Of a stretch of DNA of 64,000 nucleotides, positions 34,831-44,565 are shown piece after piece. A program made the position numbers and the translations under genes. The notes beneath the pieces are model-generated. The model was not told where the DNA came from. It worked only from the letters and a program-made list of their open reading frames with translations, and did no database searches. The stretch is from Bacillus sp. FJAT-22090 (GTDB taxonomy: Bacteria > Bacillota > Bacilli > Bacillales_A > Planococcaceae): contig NZ_VEBK01000003.1 in NCBI RefSeq assembly GCF_007676755.1, positions 248,001-312,000 of the forward strand, given 5' to 3'. Within the stretch, counting starts at the first letter, position 1. Each line of letters opens with the position of its first letter.

Positions 34831-36891
34831 CTAGTTGATTATTTTAAATGAACTATTAAAAGCATTAAACCAAAGTGAAATCTCTAACACATTCAATGGT
34901 TTTGCAAAATAATAACCCTGTATAATCGGATTCACACAAGCAGTCGCTAAAAAGTCTACTTGTTCCTTTGTTTCAACCCCTTCAAAAACAATAGCCAAAT
35001 CTAAAGATTGTCCTAATGCAATAATTGCTTGAACGATGGATGAGTCTTTATCTGATTTTGGAATACCATCAATAAAGGACTTATCTATTTTTAAAGTGGA
35101 TATAGGCATTTGTTTTAAATAGGAAAGGGAGGAAACGCCTGTCCCAAAGTCGTCTAGTGCCACAGAAAAACCTTCTAGGCGGAAGTTATTTACCGCCCTC
35201 ATTGCTTCCTCTATATTTTTTACAAAAGTAGTCTCCGTTATTTCAAGTTCTAAATGTTTAGGCTCTAGTTTATGATTGTTTAATGTTCGTTTTAATACTT
35301 TCATTAAGCGAGTTGAAGTAACATATTGACCAGGAATATTGATTGCTACTTGTTGAAACGGAACTCCTTCTAGATTCCAAACAGAAATTTGTCGACATAC
35401 TCTTTCAATAATCCAATCTGTAACCTCTATCATGCGTTCGTTCTCTTCTAAAATTGGAATAAATACTCCAGGTGACAACATGCCATATGTAGGATGGTTC
35501 CATCTTAGCAATGATTCAAATCCTATTACTTCATTGGTGCGCATATCAACTTTAGGTTGATAGACAAGGAAGAGTTCATCCTCCTTCATTGCTCGTAAAA
35601 CATCATCTGCAATCTCTCGTTCAAAAGTATACGTATGGATCGATGGATCATAATACACTATCTCATAGTTAAAATGAATGGATGGGTAATTTAAAACAGC
35701 TAGTGCATTTGCATAAATCTTGGATGATTCATCTAGATTAAGTGCATTAGACACTGCGCACACTGCCGAAATAGTTACTTCTTTACCACGAATAACAATT
35801 GGCTTTCGCAGTATTTCCTCTACCCTCATCATTGCTTCATGAAATTGGTTCGCTTCCCCCATGTCTCTTGTCAAAAATGCAAATCTATTTCCTTCAATTC
35901 GGTAAAGTTCTGTCATGGGAGATGTCACCGATTTCAATAAAGTAGCAATTTGTTGAATAACCTCATCGCCAAATTGATAATCATATTCTCTGTTTAGATG
36001 CTCCAAATCATGTAAATGCCAAATAGCTAAATACTCAGGGAAAATCGGTTGTTTTAACTTTTGTTCAAACAACCGACGATTTGGTAATTTAGTTAAAGCA
36101 TCGTAGTAATTGACCTGATACTCTACATAGCGATCTACTAGACTCGATAATAGTAAGAACCCTAGCAGTATCGCCATGCCAATTGCCACACTAATCCCCA
36201 ATCCATACATCTCCGTCATATGCATATGTCGGGAAACGGGGATGAAATCTAACGGAACGTAAAATGTTAATGCCGCCATCCCTGTGTAATGCATGCTAGA
36301 AATAGCTAGTCCCATTACCATGGAGGTCAATAGTTGAATAAAGCGATTTACCATATAGCGTTGTAAGGCAGAAAAAATATAAATAGCTATTAAAGAGACA
36401 ACAACTGCAATAACAATGGATGTTGCAAAAAGTAATTTATCGTAAGTGTAAATTATATCCATTTTCATGGCGTACATACCTATATAATGCATAGATGAAA
36501 TGCCAATTCCCATTGCAAAACCAGCAATTGAGTATGACCAGAACGTTCTCTTTGGAAGATTAGCTAAATAAAATGCAAGAAATGATGCAAGCATTGCCGG
36601 AAGTATAGAAAATATAGTTAACAACTTGTTATAACTCATTTCCAGCGGTAAGGAAAATGCGCTCATTCCAACAAAATGCATGGACCATATTCCAAAGCCC
36701 ATCGCTAAAGAGGCTAACATAAGCCAAAAATTACGGTTGAAAAAACTATTTTTATTTGCTCGCTCATTCATAGATAAAGCTGTGTACGATGCAACAACTG
36801 CAATAATAATAGACAGTAATACTATAGGAATGGAATACTCTCCATCTAACTCAGTAAAATTGGTACTTGAAGGTTTATTAAACACGTTCAC
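34831..36891 (-). CDS. MHYT-GGDEF-EAL membrane signalling protein
   Basis: About 686 residues. The N-terminal half is an MHYT sensor with seven membrane segments and its repeated MHFVGM, MHYIGM and MHYTGM motifs, thought to bind copper and sense a gas. The GGDEF domain is degenerate: its signature site reads EGNRF in YRIEGNRFAFL. The EAL domain keeps ESLLRWN, EITET and DDFGTGVSSL, so the protein is probably a cyclic-di-GMP phosphodiesterase. The start is GTG at 36891 with GGGGAG six bases upstream; the longer frame from 36975 has no site. Confidence 0.85.
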   Translation of the reverse strand: MNVFNKPSSTNFTELDGEYSIPIVLLSIIIAVVASYTALSMNERANKNSFFNRNFWLMLASLAMGFGIWSMHFVGMSAFSLPLEMSYNKLLTIFSILPAMLASFLAFYLANLPKRTFWSYSIAGFAMGIGISSMHYIGMYAMKMDIIYTYDKLLFATSIVIAVVVSLIAIYIFSALQRYMVNRFIQLLTSMVMGLAISSMHYTGMAALTFYVPLDFIPVSRHMHMTEMYGLGISVAIGMAILLGFLLLSSLVDRYVEYQVNYYDALTKLPNRRLFEQKLKQPIFPEYLAIWHLHDLEHLNREYDYQFGDEVIQQIATLLKSVTSPMTELYRIEGNRFAFLTRDMGEANQFHEAMMRVEEILRKPIVIRGKEVTISAVCAVSNALNLDESSKIYANALAVLNYPSIHFNYEIVYYDPSIHTYTFEREIADDVLRAMKEDELFLVYQPKVDMRTNEVIGFESLLRWNHPTYGMLSPGVFIPILEENERMIEVTDWIIERVCRQISVWNLEGVPFQQVAINIPGQYVTSTRLMKVLKRTLNNHKLEPKHLELEITETTFVKNIEEAMRAVNNFRLEGFSVALDDFGTGVSSLSYLKQMPISTLKIDKSFIDGIPKSDKDSSIVQAIIALGQSLDLAIVFEGVETKEQVDFLATACVNPIIQGYYFAKPLNVLEISLWFNAFNSSFKIIN

Positions 36892-37040
36892 ACTCTTCTC
36901 CCCATATATTTTTGTCTGTAAAACTATAACATGTAATTCACTTTTTATAGTGATAGTATGTGACAAAAAAAGCAAACTACTAAAAGAATATCCTCTTTTA
37001 GTAGTTTATTTAAACATTGATCTTTTACAATAAGAAGATC

Positions 37041-37961
37041 CTATGAAGCCGTAAATTGTCCACCGTTCACATGAAGCGTCTGTCCTGTTACAAAACGCGA
37101 GTCATCCGAGGCAAGATACACAAAGGTTGGAGCAACTTCAAACGGCTGACCTTGGCGTTCCATTGGGTTACCTGCTTGCGTCACTTCATCTGCTGAGAAG
37201 CTAGAAGGGATAAGAGGCGTCCATATTCGTCCCGGGGCAATAGCGTTGACTCTAATACCTTTTCTAACCAAACTATTTGCTAGTGCTCGTGTAAACCCAA
37301 TAATTGCACCTTTTGTTGCAGTATAATCGATTAATTGTTCATTGCCATCAAACGTTACGACGGAGGATGTATTAATAATAGAACTTCCTGCTTTTAAATA
37401 TGGTAATGCAGCTCGAGTTGTATAAAAGTGAGAATAGATATTTACTTTAAATGTATCATCGAATTGCTCATCGGAGATATCAAGCAAGCTTAGTTGTTGA
37501 AATTGGATTTCCACATGATTACATAGAACATCTAGCTGTCCAAATATGCGGATGGTCCCCTCCACTATGTCGATACATTGCTTTTTTTCTCGTAAGTCAC
37601 CCGGTAATAATAAGCAACGTTTACCCAATTCTTCTATCCTCTTTTTCGTGCGGTTTGCATCCTCGTGTTCGTCTAAATAGGATATAGCAATATCTGCCCC
37701 TTCTTTTGCAAAGGCAATTGCCGCTGCCGCTCCCATTCCGCTGTCACCACCAGTGATAAGCGCTACTTTTCCTTTTAACTTTCCACTTCCTTGATAATGC
37801 GGATTTTCAATAATTGGACGCGGATCCATCAAGCTTTCCACACCTGGCTGTCGCAATTGGCGTTGTTCCGGCACGGTAATCGGAACGTCTTCATATCTTG
37901 TGATCTTCCCGTAATTCGGATACATCGGATAGTTTTGATTGTGATTATTTTTGTTCGTCAC
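37041..37961 (-). CDS. SDR family oxidoreductase, YhdF/Gsp39-like
   Basis: A 306-residue short-chain dehydrogenase with an N-terminal extension of about 70 residues, typical of the general-stress YhdF/Gsp39 group. The cofactor loop is [12 protein letters not shown], and the catalytic residues are in NTSSVV and DYTATKGA (Tyr and Lys). The end is the usual [10 protein letters not shown]. The start is GTG at 37961, with AGGAGG six bases upstream. Substrate is unknown. Confidence 0.87.
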   Translation of the reverse strand: MTNKNNHNQNYPMYPNYGKITRYEDVPITVPEQRQLRQPGVESLMDPRPIIENPHYQGSGKLKGKVALITGGDSGMGAAAAIAFAKEGADIAISYLDEHEDANRTKKRIEELGKRCLLLPGDLREKKQCIDIVEGTIRIFGQLDVLCNHVEIQFQQLSLLDISDEQFDDTFKVNIYSHFYTTRAALPYLKAGSSIINTSSVVTFDGNEQLIDYTATKGAIIGFTRALANSLVRKGIRVNAIAPGRIWTPLIPSSFSADEVTQAGNPMERQGQPFEVAPTFVYLASDDSRFVTGQTLHVNGGQFTAS

Positions 37962-38113
37962 GGCTATCCTCCTAAAAATCAATTATCGGGTTATTCTATG
38001 TAACGATTACTAGTAAGGTGATTCATTTTAACTTATCATTAAATACCGTTCCTCCTGCGGTGGGTGTTGAATAGGTTAAATTAAATAATAACTTAAATAG
38101 GAGGATCTGCAAT

Positions 38114-38287
38114 TTGCAAAATGTAATAGTAAATTACCAAGCTGAAATATTACTGATCAATCATTCCCAAGAAAAAGTAAAAGTATTGTACGACTCGAAT
38201 GCATCTCCATTTCTGCTTCCTAAAATTGGAGTTCGTCCACCCTTTTACTATCATCCTCGATATGAAAAGTACTATCCTATTATATAG
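38114..38287 (+). CDS. Small protein of 57 residues, unknown
   Basis: A short ORF with TTG start 9 bases after AGGAGG. The product begins MQNVIVNYQAEILLINHSQE and ends with a tyrosine- and proline-rich tail (PPFYYHPRYEKYYPII). The tail composition recalls small coat or surface proteins of spore formers, but that is only an impression. There is no membrane segment. A strong hairpin lies about 80 bases downstream. The ribosome site, the uninterrupted frame and its otherwise empty surroundings support a real gene. Confidence 0.55.
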   Translation: MQNVIVNYQAEILLINHSQEKVKVLYDSNASPFLLPKIGVRPPFYYHPRYEKYYPII

Positions 38288-38367
38288 AAGGCGAAAATCG
38301 AGCTACTTCCCTATGTAGTAATCCTTACAGAGAAAACGATTTCCAACTAAACGATGAAGCTAAAAGT

Positions 38368-38406
38368 AAAAACGATCTTTCTCCGATTTGAAGAAAGATC
38401 GTTTTT
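38368..38406. terminator. Bidirectional terminator
   Basis: Perfect 15-bp stem AAAAACGATCTTTCT/AGAAAGATCGTTTTT (38368-38382, 38392-38406) with T-runs on both strands. It serves the 57-residue ORF and the converging SDR gene. Confidence 0.85.
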
Positions 38407-38409
38407 TTA

Positions 38410-39168
38410 TTAATAGGCAGTCCAGCCAGCGTCAGCTGTTATTACCGTTCCATTTACAAAACTAGATTCATCTGAAGCAAGGAACAATGCAACCTTTGCA
38501 ATTTCTTCAGCTTTCCCTGTGCGCGGATTAAGGGCAAGTCCTGCTTGTGTACGTCCAATACCAAACGCATTGATATTTGTCATCGAAGAACCGATATTTG
38601 TTTCTACACCACCAGGTGCAATCGCATTGCATCTGATGCCTTGTGGTGCATACATAAATCCTGTATTTTTCGTAAATCCAACTACTGCATGTTTAGAAGC
38701 AGTGTACGTTGCACCTGCACGTGCACCATATAATCCACCAGCTGATGCGACATTCACAATAACACCCTGTTGTTTTTCTAAGAAAATCGGCATTACTTTA
38801 CGTGTGGCACGCATAACACTCGTTGTATTTACCGCAAAGACCAGTTCCCATTTATCGTCCTCTATATCTCCAGCAGCTTCAAAATTGTCCATAATACCAG
38901 CATTATTTACAAGAATATCAACAGTACCATAAGTACTAACCGTTGTATCTATAAGATTTTGAATATCTTCTTCTTTTGCAACATTTGCTACAACAGCAAT
39001 TGCTTCTCCGCCATTTGCAATAATTTCTTCTACAGTTAAGTTGGCAGAAGCTTCGTTTAAATCGGAAACTACAACTTTTGCTCCTTCTTTTCCATATAGG
39101 GCAGCAATTGCTTTCCCCATTCCTGATCCTGCACCTGTGACGACCGCTACTTTGTCTTGAAGTTTCAT
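38410..39168 (-). CDS. SDR family oxidoreductase
   Basis: A 252-residue classical short-chain dehydrogenase. The cofactor motif is VTGAGSGMGKAIA, then NNAGIM, and the catalytic serine, tyrosine and lysine are in NVASAGG and YTASKHA. It lacks the N-terminal extension of the SDR encoded at 37041-37961. The start is taken as MKLQDKVAVV at 39168; an ATG two codons earlier fits GAGGG too. It diverges from a TetR regulator gene that may control it. Confidence 0.87.
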   Translation of the reverse strand: MKLQDKVAVVTGAGSGMGKAIAALYGKEGAKVVVSDLNEASANLTVEEIIANGGEAIAVVANVAKEEDIQNLIDTTVSTYGTVDILVNNAGIMDNFEAAGDIEDDKWELVFAVNTTSVMRATRKVMPIFLEKQQGVIVNVASAGGLYGARAGATYTASKHAVVGFTKNTGFMYAPQGIRCNAIAPGGVETNIGSSMTNINAFGIGRTQAGLALNPRTGKAEEIAKVALFLASDESSFVNGTVITADAGWTAY

Positions 39169-39327
39169 GTTCATCTCCACCCTCTCATTTTTGTACAAAT
39201 ACTTATCAGTTTTATTAAACAGAAGTACAATAAGTTTTATCTATGTATAGTATAATCAATCTACATAATGCCATTCAATCAGCAAAGGGATCAATTATTG
39301 TTCCCTAATATACAATGGGGGTTCAAT

Positions 39328-39927
39328 ATGTCTACTAAGTCTTTTCATCCGGATAGAAGAATTAGAAAATCGAAAGCAGCTTTGAAAGAATCTCTTATTT
39401 CCTTAATGAAAGAAAAAGACTTCAAAGATGTTTCCATTACGGATATTGTGCAAACCGCTGATTTAAATCGTGGAACATTTTATAAACATTTTCAATATAA
39501 AGAAGAGCTACTAGAAGAAGTTATTGACGATGTGATTAAGGATCTAATAGATTCTTATCGGGAACCGTATCAAGGAGTAGAGGCTTTTTCTGTCAGCAAA
39601 TTAACCTCATCTACTATAAAAATATTTGATCATGTTGCAAAGTATACAAATTTTTATTCCCTATTAGTTAAATCGAATGTGCTATTTGGACTACAAAACA
39701 GAATATGTAATGAATTAAAAAAGCTCGTATTACAGGATTTAGCTAATAACCCATTGCACAGTAATATAAATGCAGATCTACTTGCAAGCTACCAAGCCCA
39801 TGCCATATGGGGAATGATAAGTGAATGGATTCAAAGTGGCTTTACATACTCTTCAGCTTATATGGCCGAACAATTATTAGCTATTCTCCATTCCATCCAT
39901 TCTAAAAACGCAAATAGAATTACATAG
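39328..39927 (+). CDS. TetR/AcrR family regulator
   Basis: A 199-residue repressor. The N-terminal helix-turn-helix is seen in VSITDIVQTADLNRGTFYKH. The C-terminal ligand domain is not diagnostic, though the spacing resembles DhaS-type members. The start is ATG at 39328 after GGGGGTT; the longer frame from 39268 has no ribosome site. Divergent orientation from the SDR gene, 160 bases away, suggests it regulates that gene. Confidence 0.85.
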   Translation: MSTKSFHPDRRIRKSKAALKESLISLMKEKDFKDVSITDIVQTADLNRGTFYKHFQYKEELLEEVIDDVIKDLIDSYREPYQGVEAFSVSKLTSSTIKIFDHVAKYTNFYSLLVKSNVLFGLQNRICNELKKLVLQDLANNPLHSNINADLLASYQAHAIWGMISEWIQSGFTYSSAYMAEQLLAILHSIHSKNANRIT

Positions 39928-39929
39928 AA

Positions 39930-39978
39930 AAACTCCCGAATCAGATGCTATAACATAGATCAATTCGGGAGTTTCTTT
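39930..39978. terminator. Bidirectional terminator
   Basis: Perfect 12-bp stem AAACTCCCGAAT/ATTCGGGAGTTT (39930-39941, 39963-39974) followed by CTTTT. It separates the tetR gene and the transporter operon that converge on it. Confidence 0.83.
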
Positions 39979-41168
39979 TATTCTTCTATATTATCACTTA
40001 TCAAACTGGCTAATACATGTACTCTTAGGATTATTCCTTTTATCGTTAAGTCTTCGTCCGTGACGACAATCGGATATTTGGAGTCAAGAACAAATGGAAT
40101 AATATCTTGCACATACTCATCTGGTCGAACTGTTTTCACTTCTGTAGACATCACTTCTTGTAATGTCTTCTTTTGTTTAATACCATCGATTGCTTGGTCA
40201 ATTGTGACAATTCCTTGTAACTGGCGTTTACGATCCGTTACAAAAGCACTTGAAATACCATTTTCTCTCATTACTTGAGTTGCAACATTTAGACCATCTT
40301 TTAGCGACACTAACCCATAGGGCTTCGTCATAATATGTTCAGCCTGCAAAATTTTAGAACGATCAATATCTCGAATAAACTCTGAAATATAATTGCTTGC
40401 TGGCTTGTCTAATATTTCTTCTGGTGTGCCGATTTGCTCTACCTTCCCATTTTTCATGACGGCTACACGATCCCCAATTTTAAATGCCTCATTGACATCG
40501 TGAGTAATAAAAATAATCGTTTTTTGAAGACGGTTTTGTATATCGAGTAACTCCAGCTGCATTTCGCGTCGGATTAATGGATCAAGGGCACTAAAAGGTT
40601 CATCCATAAGGAGAATGTCTGGATCGTTTGCTAAAGCTCTAGCAATGCCTACTCGCTGTCTCATTCCTCCAGACAATTCATCCGGATATTGGTTTTCGTA
40701 TCCTTTAAGTCCTACCGTCTCCAAATGCTTTTGAGCGATTGCTTGGCGTTCGGCTTTGGACATGCCACGTACTTCAAGACCATATTCAATGTTTTCAAGA
40801 ACGGTCCGATGACTAAATAAACCAAAATGTTGAAACACCATCGCAATCTTTTTCTGACGATAAAATTTAAGCTGTGTATTATTGTAATCTACAACGTTTT
40901 CCCCATCTACGTAAATGGCTCCAGAAGTAGGGCGGTTCAATAGATTTAAACAACGAATCAACGTAGACTTCCCGCTACCGGAGAGTCCCATAATAACAAA
41001 TGTTTCGCCTTCCATAATTTCCATCGAAGCATTATATACACCAACAGTATGTCCTGTTTTAGCTAAAATTTCTTCCTTTTCGACACCATTTTCAATCATT
41101 GGAATCACTTTTTTAGGTCTCGGTCCAAAAATTTTCGATACATTTTCAATTTTTAGTTTCACTGTCAT
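39978..41168 (-). CDS. opuAA: Glycine betaine/proline ABC transporter ATPase with CBS domains
   Basis: A 396-residue ATPase of the quaternary amine uptake family (OpuAA/ProV). Walker A is GLSGSGKST, the signature is LSGGMRQRVGIARAL and Walker B is ILLMDEPFSALDP. Two CBS domains follow from about residue 275 to the end; in OpuA these sense ionic strength or cyclic di-AMP. It overlaps the permease gene by four bases. The role is osmoprotectant import. Confidence 0.9.
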   Translation of the reverse strand: MTVKLKIENVSKIFGPRPKKVIPMIENGVEKEEILAKTGHTVGVYNASMEIMEGETFVIMGLSGSGKSTLIRCLNLLNRPTSGAIYVDGENVVDYNNTQLKFYRQKKIAMVFQHFGLFSHRTVLENIEYGLEVRGMSKAERQAIAQKHLETVGLKGYENQYPDELSGGMRQRVGIARALANDPDILLMDEPFSALDPLIRREMQLELLDIQNRLQKTIIFITHDVNEAFKIGDRVAVMKNGKVEQIGTPEEILDKPASNYISEFIRDIDRSKILQAEHIMTKPYGLVSLKDGLNVATQVMRENGISSAFVTDRKRQLQGIVTIDQAIDGIKQKKTLQEVMSTEVKTVRPDEYVQDIIPFVLDSKYPIVVTDEDLTIKGIILRVHVLASLISDNIEE

Positions 41169-42025
41169 GCGGCATCCCTCCTATGTTTCTGAAGGCGCTT
41201 CGCAATTCCTCCGGTAATTCGATCAATAATAATAGCTAAGAAAACGATACTGATACCCGCTTCAAAACCTAAAGAAATATCAATTCGATTAATCGCATAA
41301 AGCACTCGTTCCCCTAGTCCTTGTGCTCCTACCATCGATCCAACAACTGCCATAGCAAGTGCCATCATCGTTGTTTGATTTATGCCCGCCATAATCGTTG
41401 GTAAAGCTTGAGGCAACTGGACTTTCATAAGCATCTGTCCTGTCGATGAACCAAATGACTGGGCAGACTCTACCACTTCATCATCCACATTACGAATCCC
41501 TAACTCTGTCAAACGTATGACAGGAGGCAATGCATAGATAATCGTCGCAATCACAGCTGGTACATTCCCCAATGGAAAGAAGAAAATTACCGGAATTAGA
41601 TAAACAAAACTTGGCATTGTTTGCATAGCATCAAGTATTGGGCGCATAATTGTCGACATCACTTTGCTAAATGCCATTCCAATACCTAATGGGATACCGA
41701 TTACAAGCGATAATATCACGGAGATTAATACAATCGAAATAGTAGTCATCGTTTCCGGCCACAAATCGAAAGTCCCTATAAGGAAAATGAAAAAGGAAAA
41801 TAGAAGTCCACCGTACAGATTAGTAAAATACCATCCCAATAAAAATAGGATAATAATGAGTAACCACCAAGGAATCGCTAGAAGTCCTGCCTCCAGCCCC
41901 TTAATCAGGGTGGATGAAATTACAAAAATAAAATCAAAAAATGCATCAAAGTGTAATGCTAAGAAATCGATAAACTTTTCTACGCCATCTCCAATTGGTA
42001 TTCGGACATTAGGAAATTCTTTCAT
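41165..42025 (-). CDS. opuAB: Glycine betaine/proline ABC transporter permease
   Basis: A 286-residue inner-membrane permease of the OpuAB/ProW type. The EAA-like loop region is seen around VDDEVVESAQSFGSSTGQML, and several membrane segments surround it. The N-terminal 50 residues resemble the amphipathic start of ProW. It pairs with the CBS-containing ATPase (ATGA overlap) and follows the substrate-binding lipoprotein gene by 75 bases. Confidence 0.89.
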   Translation of the reverse strand: MKEFPNVRIPIGDGVEKFIDFLALHFDAFFDFIFVISSTLIKGLEAGLLAIPWWLLIIILFLLGWYFTNLYGGLLFSFFIFLIGTFDLWPETMTTISIVLISVILSLVIGIPLGIGMAFSKVMSTIMRPILDAMQTMPSFVYLIPVIFFFPLGNVPAVIATIIYALPPVIRLTELGIRNVDDEVVESAQSFGSSTGQMLMKVQLPQALPTIMAGINQTTMMALAMAVVGSMVGAQGLGERVLYAINRIDISLGFEAGISIVFLAIIIDRITGGIAKRLQKHRRDAA

Positions 42026-42100
42026 AAATAGTGGACTGTATCAGTTGAACAGTCGCATTCACCTCACTTTTCTTGGTTAGATTATTTCGAACACGAACCA

Positions 42101-43096
42101 TTATTTCAAAGCTGCTTTCACTTTTTCTGCAACTTCATCGGATACCCATGATGTCCAAATATCTTCATGTTCTTTCATCCACCAATGTGCGGCTTCTTCT
42201 GCATCTGCTTCATTTTCATTCATATAATTGAGTGCTTCCTCTGTTAATGCATTACTAGTTGAGTATTTACTTAAAAAATCAACCACGTCTTTTGCTTGAG
42301 TGGGTAAGTCTTTATGTACTGCGATTACTACATCGTTTGGAGGAAATTCGGTTCCTTTCGACTCTTTCCAAGTAGCTTCATCGTATGGATTATCCTCAAG
42401 TAAAGTTAAATCATAGCTAGCTGTAACCCATGTCGGTGACCAATAATATCCTACCCATGGCGTCCCTTTTTTGTATGCTCCGGCTAAATCTGCAACAATA
42501 GCTGAATCGGAACCTGGTGCCAAATAGTTATATTGTTCATCAAGGCCATATGTTTTAAGTTTCGTGTCCAAGTGTTCACTAATGATCCAACTAGACGGAG
42601 CACCGACAATTCGTCCTTTGCTTTTGTCTTCTGGATCTTGGAAAACCTCTGGATACTTCTCTAAGTCTTGGACAGTTTTCAAATCAGGAGCAACTGCTTC
42701 AATACCTCGTTCTGCGTCTCCTTTTATCACGTAAGTGGGAACGTATAATCCTTGTGAGTTATCATCGAAGTTTGTAGCCACCTTAATAATATTCCCGCTT
42801 TCAATTGCTTTTTCATAGACTTCTTTAATATTATCCGACCATACCTCCATATAGACATTGATGTCTCCCTTTTCAAGGGCTTGCATTGTTGTGGCGGTAG
42901 TTCCGGTAGTAACCTCCGTTTTATAGCCATATCCTTCTTCCACGATCAACTGAGCAATGCTATTATGGACACGAATACTATCCCATCCCGCATCCGCAAA
43001 TTTAATCGTCTCAATACTGTCTGTACTTGCTGGCTCACTACATGCCGCTAATACTAAAATGGTGCATAGTGAAATAAACAACATCAATTTCCTCAT
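42101..43096 (-). CDS. Glycine betaine-type substrate-binding lipoprotein
   Basis: A 331-residue lipoprotein. The signal peptide ends in the lipobox LVLAAC, with the lipid-carrying cysteine at residue 19. The mature part belongs to the OpuAC family of quaternary-amine binding proteins, with EVWSDN, WVGYYWSPTW and a tryptophan-rich C-terminus likely to form the aromatic cage. It is the first gene of the transporter operon. The exact ligand (glycine betaine, proline betaine or carnitine) cannot be told. Confidence 0.87.
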   Translation of the reverse strand: MRKLMLFISLCTILVLAACSEPASTDSIETIKFADAGWDSIRVHNSIAQLIVEEGYGYKTEVTTGTTATTMQALEKGDINVYMEVWSDNIKEVYEKAIESGNIIKVATNFDDNSQGLYVPTYVIKGDAERGIEAVAPDLKTVQDLEKYPEVFQDPEDKSKGRIVGAPSSWIISEHLDTKLKTYGLDEQYNYLAPGSDSAIVADLAGAYKKGTPWVGYYWSPTWVTASYDLTLLEDNPYDEATWKESKGTEFPPNDVVIAVHKDLPTQAKDVVDFLSKYSTSNALTEEALNYMNENEADAEEAAHWWMKEHEDIWTSWVSDEVAEKVKAALK

Positions 43097-43242
43097 AAAT
43101 TTCTACCCCATTCTCTCTTTTTCTAAATTAGACGTATAGTCCTATTCTTCCTTTTTATACCCTATTTTGATAATTTCAAACCTACGAAATTATCAACCAA
43201 CGGACTGTCGAATACCAGAGATTAATAATTAATCTCTTAAAT

Positions 43243-43285
43243 TGAAAAACAGACTCAAAGCAATAAAAATTAGCTTTGAATCTGT
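43243..43285 (-). terminator. Terminator of the 2-hydroxyacid dehydrogenase gene
   Basis: A 13-bp stem with one wobble (43249-43261 and 43273-43285), followed leftward by TTTTCAATTT. Confidence 0.72.
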
Positions 43286-43295
43286 TAATTAGAAA

Positions 43296-44255
43296 TTAAA
43301 CTATTCTATTTTTGGGCTCCTTTTCTTCTAAAACCGCTTCAATAGCCTCTGCATTCATTTGCATCATTGCCATGCGCGTGCGAATACTTGCACTACCTAT
43401 ATGAGGAAGCACTGTCACATTTGGCAATGTAAGAAGTGGGTGATCCATCGGGACAGGTTCAACTTCAAATACGTCTAGTCCGGCAGCCCATATTTTATTT
43501 GTCGTTAACGCTTCGTATAGTGCCTGTTCATCTATAATCCCACCACGTGCAACGTTAATAATTGAAGCCGTTTCTTTCATCAAACCTAGCTCGCGTTCAC
43601 CGATTAATCCCTTCGTTTCTGCGGTTAGAGGAGTCAGTAACACGATGAAGTCCGATTCTTGGAGAAGGGTGTCTAGCTCTGCATAGCTAAATCCAAATTC
43701 CTCTTCCGCTTCTTTTTTACGAGTACGATTATGATATAAAACATTCATATTAAAACCTTTTGCTCTTCTTGCTACAGCTTCACCGATTCGCCCCATGCCA
43801 ATGATTCCAAGAGTTGCACCGAAAACATCCATGCCAGTCAGCCCCATCGGTGTCCATGATTTCCACTTTCCTGCACGGAGGTCACGTTCTGATTCTGTGA
43901 CACGACGGGCAGTGGCTAATAATAACGCAAATGTAAGGTCTGCAGTTGTTTCCGTTAGCACACCAGGTGTATTTGTTACAATTATTCCTCGCTCTTTTGC
44001 CGCTCCAGTATCTATGTTATTGTAGCCTACCGCCAAATTACTAATTACTTTTAAGTTTGGTAAACTTTCAATTAGTTCTCTATCTATTTTGTCGGAAAGA
44101 ACCGTCCAAAGTGCATGTGCATCTTTTGCTTCTTTTTTTAACTCTTCATAGGTCATTGGAATTTCTTCACTATGCCACATTTTAACATTGAACTTCTCTT
44201 TAAGTTGCTTTACTACTTCGTCTGGTAGCTTTCGTGTTATAAAAACTGTTTGCAA
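43296..44255 (-). CDS. D-2-hydroxyacid dehydrogenase (glyoxylate/hydroxypyruvate reductase-like)
   Basis: A 319-residue NAD(P)-dependent dehydrogenase. The nucleotide-binding motif is GIIGMGRIGEAVARR. Catalytic Arg, Glu and His are in NVARGG, VFEVEP and LPHIGSAS. It most resembles D-glycerate dehydrogenase/glyoxylate reductase. The start is TTG at 44255, with GGAGG seven to eight bases upstream; the longer frame to 44321 lacks a site. It diverges from the TPP riboswitch. Confidence 0.87.
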   Translation of the reverse strand: MQTVFITRKLPDEVVKQLKEKFNVKMWHSEEIPMTYEELKKEAKDAHALWTVLSDKIDRELIESLPNLKVISNLAVGYNNIDTGAAKERGIIVTNTPGVLTETTADLTFALLLATARRVTESERDLRAGKWKSWTPMGLTGMDVFGATLGIIGMGRIGEAVARRAKGFNMNVLYHNRTRKKEAEEEFGFSYAELDTLLQESDFIVLLTPLTAETKGLIGERELGLMKETASIINVARGGIIDEQALYEALTTNKIWAAGLDVFEVEPVPMDHPLLTLPNVTVLPHIGSASIRTRMAMMQMNAEAIEAVLEEKEPKNRIV

Positions 44256-44381
44256 ATCTATAACCTCCAAATATTCTGATAGATTAAGCATGGACGAAAG
44301 AACGAAATTTTGCAACTGCATTTACAACTTAAGATTGCTAGGTTATACTTGGGGCACATTTAAAAAACTACATACCGTTTT

Positions 44382-44477
44382 CTGCACTAGGGGTGCCCAC
44401 TTTGGCTGTGATGAGAGCTTTTTAGCTCCGATCCCTTATTACTCGATCAGGATAATACCTGCGTGAGGAAGTGCGGT
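44382..44477 (+). promoter_or_regulatory. TPP (THI-box) riboswitch
   Basis: The conserved blocks are present in order: CACTAGGGGTGCC, CTGTGATGAGAG, GATCAGGATAATACCTGCG and TGAGGAAGTG. The outer stem pairs CTGCACT with AGTGCGG. The usual CTGAGA block reads CTGTGA, a change at the base that is flipped out in known structures, so binding should be kept. It lies upstream of a thiamine/HMP transporter operon and is followed by a terminator. Confidence 0.88.
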
Positions 44478-44506
44478 GACTTTCCGAATTTTTGTAATGG
44501 ATAAGT

Positions 44507-44537
44507 GGCTGCATCTTCACGGATGTAGTCTTTTTTT
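44507..44537 (+). terminator. Riboswitch-controlled terminator
   Basis: A 9-bp GC/GU stem (44507-44515 and 44522-44530) followed by seven T. It lies between the TPP aptamer and ykoF and would stop transcription when thiamine pyrophosphate is bound. Confidence 0.8.
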
Positions 44538-44565
44538 ATGAAAATTTTTCGGGAGGTTTTTTATT

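Noticed and set aside
39175-39327. TetR operator between the divergent SDR and tetR genes
   Set aside because: Only imperfect inverted repeats are visible (for example around CAGTTTTATTAAACAG), so no operator can be placed with confidence.
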